Shown here piece by piece: positions 48,201 through 57,200 of a DNA stretch of 64,000 nt (its first letter is position 1; each line of letters begins with the position of its first letter). The notes under the pieces are model-generated. The model searched no databases and was not told the origin of the DNA. It was given only the letters and a program-made list of their open reading frames with translations. Source of the stretch: a virus; IMG/VR virus record IMGVR_UViG_3300020411_000483, positions 1-64,000 of that record, one strand, 5' to 3'. Position numbers and translations under genes: made by a program.

Positions 48201-51200
48201 ATTTAACTGAATATCAAATAGACCTGGAGTAGACTGATAAGTACCAGTTGTCTTACTCAAGACCAAAGCATTGGTAATAGTAATGTCTGTGCCGTATAAT
48301 GGAGTATTCTCTAACTGTGCAGTAGCAGCAGTACCAAGTTGTGCTCTTGTTACTCCAAGAGTTGTAGACTCTGCACCATCAGTAATAGTATCAACTCTGA
48401 ATATTTCAGAACCAAACTGGTAATTCTTAGTAGCAACGAATGTGCCAGCAGGTAAAGCAGCAGCAGCACCAGTTACAGGTACTACTTCAAATGATGTTGT
48501 GGATTGACCGATTGTATAACGTAGTTTTGCAAGAGGAGTTTCTTGACCTTTTGCTAGGTTAATTTCTTCAATCTTAGCAGTATTACCCTCAAAGTTAGTA
48601 ATAGTCTCACCAAACATGAATAGACCATTATTAACAACGTCTGTTTGACTATTCAGTGTTGCTGAGAAACCAGTTGCACTAACGTTAACTAATTCACCAA
48701 TAGTGAATGTACCTTCAGTGATATAACCAAAGATATCGTTACCAACAACAGAAGTTACTCTAAACTTAGCAGCAGAAGAAGATCCAACTACATATTGACC
48801 TGCTATTGGGAAGATACCACTAATATTACTAAAGACGAATTTCTTAGTTGCAATCTGTGTAATAGTTACAGATGCATACTTAATACTTGCAGGTGGTTGA
48901 GGTGGCTCACTAAAGACGATGTTGTCACTCTGGACTTGGAAAGAAATACCAGGAGTCTGTGCAATACCGTTAAGAATAATCATCAACTGGTTTGCGTTTG
49001 CAACAACGTTGTCTCCAGAAACTGTTAGAGGGAATGCAATTCTTTCACCGTCAAATAGGTTAGAAATATCATCAATTCTCTGGACAACAGAAGTCAAGAT
49101 ATTCTCAGAAGATGTTAATCTCTTCTGTCTGAATAATACCTCAGTGTTATTAAATTCTTGATAGACTGGCTCAACTAGAGCAAAGTTTTGAATATTTGGA
49201 ACAATTGCTGATTGTGCCAATTCAACTGACTTAGTTAACTGGAATGCAGTTTCTTTGTTTGGAATTGACCCATATTCTTGTAGATTTAATTCTCCAAATA
49301 CCTTAAATGATGCAGGGTGGACATTTCTAAGTAGAATATCTTTCCACTCACTAATAGAAGTAGCAGAGTTAACTGCATAAGAGAAGTCCTGATAATAGTA
49401 GGAGTCTTGAATCTTCTGAATGATTTCTGAAGGTTTACCTACGTCATCGATAAATTGACCTGTAGTTTGAGTGATAGACCCGATTTCTAGGACACCCTTA
49501 GCAATATTGAGGTCAGAGATAACACCAGAAGACTTAGAGATAACACCAGTTATCTTTTGTCCTTCAATGAAATCACCAGTGTAGTCAACAATCTTAAGGA
49601 TTCTAGGTCCAATCTGCCAACCATTGTTTTCAGAAACATATCCAGTAGCAGTTGCAGTAGCAAATGTATCACCTTGATATACTAATTCACCTTCGTCAAA
49701 GACTGAAGTTGCAACGTTAGCAGTAGCAGCACCACCGAAGGATTCGGTCAATACTTGCTGTCTTCCAGTACCTGCGTTAACGAAGCTAATAGCATCTCCT
49801 AAAGCTGCGTTACTAGCAGTAATTGCCAGTTTCAACTGGTCAGTTTCTAATGAGTTTGCTGCTCCAGCAATAGCATAGTAAGTAGTAGAAGAGTTTAATC
49901 TACCAATAGCACCAGCAGCAAGAGGATACTCAGCACCATCACCAGTATCAACTACATTAAGTGTTACAGCAGATCCATTCGCAATACCATGTGGGAAAGC
50001 AAACTGTAGTAATCCCAAGTCAAGGTTTACAACATAGTTAAATGCAGACCTTAAAGCAATTGTAGGTGTAGATGAATATCCAGCACCTGGATCCTTAACG
50101 ATTATATTATCTAATCTACCATTCTTAATAGATGCTTCAGCAACAGCACCAGATCCACCACCACCTGTAATTACAACAGCAGGTGCTTGTGAATACCCAG
50201 AACCTGGGTCAGTAACTGTAATACTAGCAAGTATAGATGTGCTAGTTAATTGACAGTTTAGAGGGAAAGTAATCTCAGGACGTAAAGTATAGTCATGAGG
50301 ATAATCATAACCAAAGTTATTATTCTTAAGTTTCTTAATTTTACCAACTTTATCTCCTTTAGTGAAAATAGATGCACCACTACCAGAGGAAGGAATGACA
50401 ACAGTCAATTCTGCTCCAGAACCAGTTAGTCCACTACCAAGTATGCCAGGAATTGAGTCAATGTCAATAGATGCAGTAGTATAATTCTTACCTGGAGAAG
50501 TAACAGCAACACTGTTAATCTGACCTGGAATTGTTACACCTTCAGCATCAGTGCCATCTGCAACTGTAATTGATACTAAACCACCTTCACCATCACCAGC
50601 AATAGGTACTCCAGTGTATTCTCCTACAGCATATTCAGTACCTGGAGTCTTAATATCAACTCTCTCAATCTTTCTTGTTGATTCAATATTAGAAATAATA
50701 GGTAATTTAGTATAGAAACCACCTGAGTTAACAATACGAATAGAAGCAATTGAACCAACTGCCTTAACAGAACTGGTAGAGTAACTAGAAGGAGATACTT
50801 CAGCAGCACCTTCTGGCTCATTTGCCAATATGAATCGCATAGCATCATCACCTCTAGTAATTGTCGCACCAGAAGTAGATGAAATTTCAAATGTACCCTT
50901 ATAAGGAGAATCTACAACATCAAGATAACTTCCTGGAATTACAGGAGATGTATCAGATGTAGTCCTAGATGGGTCGAAATAGTAAGAAATATTAGTAACA
51001 ACATCACCATCAACTTTAAACTTAACAGATGGAGTAGGTACACCTTGACCAGTTACTCCAGGTGTTCCAATTCTTTCAATGCTGTTAAAGGAATATTCGA
51101 GTTTATAGAGACTATCTTTAGCAAAGGATAGGTTACCACCAACCAAAGATGAATGGCTGAGGTCAAAGATATATTGGTGTCCATAGAACATCTTCAGAGT

Positions 51201-54200
51201 TGGGGACTTCACAAAGATGCTAACATTACCAGGAGTTGTAGCAGGATCAGTTACTGCTGCCTGTGGCAGTTTGTAAGTGAATTCCTTAACACTAATAACA
51301 TCTTTTACAAAGAATGCACCATCATATTCATCATAAACTACAGAGTTATATGTCTGTGATGGGTTACCATCAACATAAACCATTTCACCAGGTGTGAGAT
51401 AATGACTTGTAGATGTAATTACATAAACTTGGTCACTATTAGCAACTGAAGAAACTTGAAGAATCTTAGTTAAATTTGCAACAAGAGTAATCTTAGTAAC
51501 AGCAGTCAATCCAGTGATTTGAAGAGTGCTGTATGCAGCATTAAATGAAGTCTGGTTAGCAGGGACATCTACAACAGATCCAACAATATATGCTGACCCT
51601 CCTGCAACTTCATCGATTCTTACAGTATAGTCACTACCAGACCATGCTTTAAACTTAGCAAAACTATCAAGGTTTTGACTACCACCAGCATTATAAGTGC
51701 CGTCTAAATTATAATCGTCTAGGTCAATATCAAATGTACCAGGAGTTGTGTTATTAACTTCTGCAAATGTATATGCAGCAATTTCATTGGTATCATTTGG
51801 TATAGGACCACGAATACCATAAGTGGATTGCTCATCAAATCTTTCTGTAGAAAGTTGACCTGTATTGGTATCGTTAGTCCAAACATTATTATTAACAGCA
51901 ACGTAAACCTTATTATTATCCTTATCAACACTGGTAATATAACCACTATTAATAAAGGTGTTGCCATTCTTGAGCATCAACTTAGCACCAACAGTAAAGT
52001 TGAATGCTTGGTTGATAGTTAATTCTTGTATATTATCAATCTTAGAAGTATCTGTTACCTTAAAGAAGTAACGGTCTTTAACCTTAGCAGTTGCATTAAC
52101 CTTAGTAGAACCAGGAGAAGGAACTGTACCTGTCCTAGATGACCAAATATCTTGGACATAAGTCATTGATTCAGTTGCTTCAGTATATGCTACGTTAGCA
52201 TCGTCAAAGTCTAGTGACTGGAATCCAGCATCACCTAATGATAGACCAACATTACCGATAGTCAAAGTTGACCCTGTAACAGGAGTAATAGCAGTCCTTG
52301 TTAGAGAAAGTTGTGTATTTGTAAATGCAGTTTTAACACCTAATCTTGCAGCATCAGCATTCTTATCAACTTTCAGTCCAACAGCATTAAAGTCAATGTA
52401 ATCATACTTATTAAGATGATTAGTAAACCATGCATCATCTACCCAGTCAAATGTTAAACCATAACTTGCTACTGGAGGTAGAGTTGTAATATCAGAAGGA
52501 ACTGTAGGAACAAGTGCCCTATTTCTCAATCTAATGTTATCAATATAGAATTGTCCTTGCTTACCAGCAGAGAAATCTGTTGCACCACTACCGAAACCAA
52601 TCTGGTTACCAAAGTAGAGTGTCTTATTACCGAGTGAAGTATTTGATTGTGTGCCACTTAATACTTCAATACCATTAACATATGCTTTAAATGTATCACC
52701 ATTCTTACTTACTCCAATTGTCTGCCAACTGTTATTAGCATACATTGTTGTCTGAGTAGACTCAATAGCACTACCAGCAGCAATTGTAGTAGAATTATTA
52801 GTTACAACGAAAGTTAACTTACCGTTAGAAGTATTATATCCTAACCATAGTCCACCAGTTGCATCTTGAGCACCACCAATACCTACAAGAGTTTGGAAAC
52901 CTTGAGATAAAGTCTGTGATTCACTAGCATTCTTATAGATGAAGAATTCAAGAGTCCAGTTATCACCTAGTTTTGTACCTAATTGAGTATTAGTTACAGA
53001 AAGATATGAATTGACCCATGTAGAGTTAGATCCAGCAGGGTTATATCCATATATCTTCGCCATATTATCGGCGACTGTAACTGAGTTAGTAGTTTGTCCA
53101 ATTCCAAGTGTATAATGACCTGTTATATCAGTTGTTTGGTTACTTGCAAAGTCGTATATAAATTCGTTTCTATTATGAGATGCCTGACCAAATACATGAA
53201 GGTCACCTGAATTATCAATATCAAGTGAATGTGCAGTCCATCCCTCAGTAGTATTTGCGGTAGCAGTATCAACACGGAATTCATTACTTGTATGATTTAA
53301 CATCGTGCCATCATACTTAATCTTAGCAGTGTTAACTATCTTCTTACCATCTACCTGAGAGGCAGAATGAGTATAAGCAACGTTAACATCACCAAAGATA
53401 TCAACTCTAGTCTTACCAACTACTTCAATATCTCTTGCTTCTGCAACATATCTCTTATTCCAAAGTACTGCACCAGCAGCATCAAACTTACAAATCCAGA
53501 AACTATCCTTAGTTACATCATCAGACTTAAGTCTACAAGTAGCAGTAACATAGAATTCGTTAAATTCATCAAAACATACACTAGCATTCTGGAAGGAATA
53601 TAGAGTATTGCTTATTTCTTTAATCCATTCAATCGTAATTACATTAATACCTACAGTTGCTTTACCAAAGGATACGTTAATATCATTTGAAGCAGCAGAT
53701 GTAGATGTCTCCATAGTAAAGTAAACTGAACCATCACTAGCAACTGTAATGTCAGTAATCTTCTCATTTCCAGCAGCAGTTGCTAATTTTCTCTTAACAA
53801 CGAAAGAACCAGCAGTATCAGTAACTGCTAAGAATGCATCATAAGGATTAGCAGAGTTAGTATTAGTATAACCACCCATTATGAAACGAGTAGGATTGCT
53901 AGACAACTTAGTCAGAGCAGTTACATAATCTTCTCTAGTAGAACCTGAAATACCAGCATATGCCTTCTGAATTGCTAATCCAGCACTCAAACCATTTGAT
54001 GCTTCAAGATACTTACATAGGATTACATCAGGGTTATATGCATCCAATACAGTAATATTTGGTCTATTAGTACCAGCAACCCAAATATCATTACCATCAA
54101 CGTAAATCTTATTAAATTCTAGGTAAGTTGTGCCTGTGTTAGGAGCAGTAGATTCTAATGTCTTCTCCCATTCCTTAACACCAGTAGCAGACAGTTTTGC

Positions 54201-57200
54201 AACTATACCTACAGTATTACCAGAAGTATCCTTTGTCTTACCACAAACATATACTTCTTTAGTAGTATTGACGAAAATATCGTTAATCTTAACGAAATCG
54301 TTATTACTAATCAATGAAGCATAATAATCACACTTCTTGAATACCTGTGGGTGAGATAGAATAACACGAGGGTTACTTGTATATCCAGACCCTGAATTTA
54401 GAATCTTGAATGATTCAATAGATCCAACAGAAGAAACAACTGCTTCTATAGATCCACCAGTACCGCTATCACTATCAATAGTAACAGTAGGAGGAATGTC
54501 TGTGTTATATCCACTTCCGATTGTATTAACAATAACTTCTTCTATACCTTTGTATTGACGGACTACAAATGTCTTATTTGTATTGTCCATTGTAGGAGCA
54601 TAGTCTACAAAGACTGTATCTCCAGCAACTAGGTTATGAGGATTAACTGAGGTTAAAATACCATAGTTAACTCCATCAAGGGTTTCATAAGTATATGACT
54701 CAACTGCTTCACCTTTAATTCTTGCAACACGAGCAGAAACACCACTACCATCAGTATCAGTGTTATCAAATATTAGACGGTCATTAACCTGATAAGATAT
54801 ACCTGGGTTTTCAACAGTAAATCCAGTTACAGATGCATCTTCAAACTTGGTAATAGTATCAACTTCAATATCAACCTTAGAATCAAATCTTACTTTAGGG
54901 AAGTAATCAAACAGTTGTAGAGGTGCTTCCTCAAACATCTGTTCTGGATCTGCGGTCTCATCAGCAGTAATAACACCATCTCTATTTTCGTCTTCTGGGT
55001 CAAATAGGAGTATATCACCTGCTTCAGTAGTTAAAGCGTTTGTAGAGGCATTTGGAGTCCTCTCAACGTCAATATCTACATTCTCGTATGGGTCTCTATA
55101 ACGGACAACACCAGTAGGAATATTCTGTTGGACAGCATCATCTACTAGGTTCCATGTATCAACTACAGAGTTATAACTTGGTCCTAAAATATAAGGGAAT
55201 TTTGGATTACCTGCTTCAGCAGCATCAATAGTAACGAAATAGCAGTATCTACCAGCAGAGAATTCAGGAGTCTTACAGAAACGTCCATTATACTGGTCTA
55301 AGTCACCACTACCAAATACATATTCGTAGTCTTCAACAAACTTACCAGCAGCTTCGTCTGTTAGTAAAGGACCATCAGTTCTTACAGGATATGGGTTTGA
55401 AACAGCATCATAGACTAGATTTGTCTTAAGACTATAAGATGTGTTTAATCTTTGTACCTGTGAAGTCTGATTAGTTGGGTCAGAGTAACCATAAGGTCCA
55501 TAAATTGGGTTACCATCAAATGCCCACCCAATAATAGGTGAGTGTGTTAACTGGACATCCTGCTCAAGGATTGTACCAGATTCTGATTCATATAGATTAT
55601 CACCTAAAATATATCTTAATTTCTGTGGGTTAGAGAGGTGAGCATATTCTCCACCATATTGTACGTTAAATCCTTCAAATACAGATCCTTTCGCAGTATC
55701 GAAGGTAGAAGTCTCTTGTAAATTATAAGTCCACTCAAATACGTTTGCTGTAAAGGTAGCATTAATACCAATAGAAGTGAGGTTAATTAATGTTGTACCT
55801 TGAATATATCCAATACCTTTGTTGGTAATAGTGATACCAGTAACTTTACCAGCATTCTCACCGTCAACATCGATAGTTGCTTTTGCTACAGCACCAAATC
55901 CTTGACCCTGTATGCTAACTTCAGGAGCAGTAGTGTATCCGCTACCAGCAGAAATAATAGCAATCGATATAATTCTACCATTGTTAACAATTGCCTGAGC
56001 AACAGCACCACTACCAGATGATAGTTTTACATTTGGTTTTGAAGTATAAGATGCACCACCATTGGTGATATTAACAGTCTTAATTGGACCTCTGACAGAT
56101 GCAGTAGCAGTTGCCCCAGATCCACCTCCACCGACTATAGTTATCTCAGGTTGAGAAGTATATCCACTTCCTCCAGCATTTATTAGTACTCTTGAAACGA
56201 CTCCTTTCGTTATAATCGCAGTTGCAGCAGCACCTGAGCCACCTCCACCAACGATAGAAACAAGAGGTGAAGAAGTGTAACCACTACCACCTGCTGTTAC
56301 ATCAATAGAAGAAATTGCACCGTCAACTGTAACAGTTGCAGTTGCTCCAGATCCACCACCCCCAGTAAGGGTCATTGCAGGAGGAGAAGCAGCATCGTAA
56401 CCTTCACCAGCAGCAGAAATGCTAATAGAGGTTACAGCACCAAAGGTTTTAGTTTGTTTAGACTTATAAGACCAAATTGATACACCATTAACCCATGTTC
56501 CAATTGGACCAGGGACAATAGCAGTCTTAGTTGAAATAGTAGTAGGAAGTAAGGCAAACCTGTTTAATTTACGTTGGTTGCCTGGTAATAAAGCAGATCC
56601 AGGGAATGGACCAATTTCATAGTTTGGAATACCAGTAGATGCAACATAAACGTAACTGGTATTGAAAAATGTATTCTGAACGTTAGTAGTGTAAGGTCCA
56701 ATAGCATTACTAATTGCAGTATTAACTGACTTACCTTTGTTAAGGTCAACTGAAATTAGAATATTACCCTGTGGCACAACTTGTGCTGGTTGAGGTAATT
56801 GATATTGGAATACAGTCGTGGAATCCCTTGATGTTACTAGGAAACTTCCGTTATAAAGAATTGGGTTTGCACCATAAATTGTAACTTGGTCTCCAACCAA
56901 TAAACCATGAGGGTTAGCACAAGTAACTGTAGCAGACTGATTATTAACACCACCATAAGCAATGCTAGTTACATTAATGAGTTTCTTAACGTTATACAAC
57001 CAAGTTGTTAGTTGAGGTTGTGTAGATGTGCCTCCCAACTTAGAAACAGTTAATTTATCTCCTGGTAGGTAGTAAGAACCTGTATCAGTTAATGTAGTTT
57101 GGTTAGCATCAACGATACCAACCACATTCATCACAACTTCTTGTAATGTGCCTTTATTGAGGTAAACTACGAAATTAGACTTAACTACTGTAGCAGAGTC

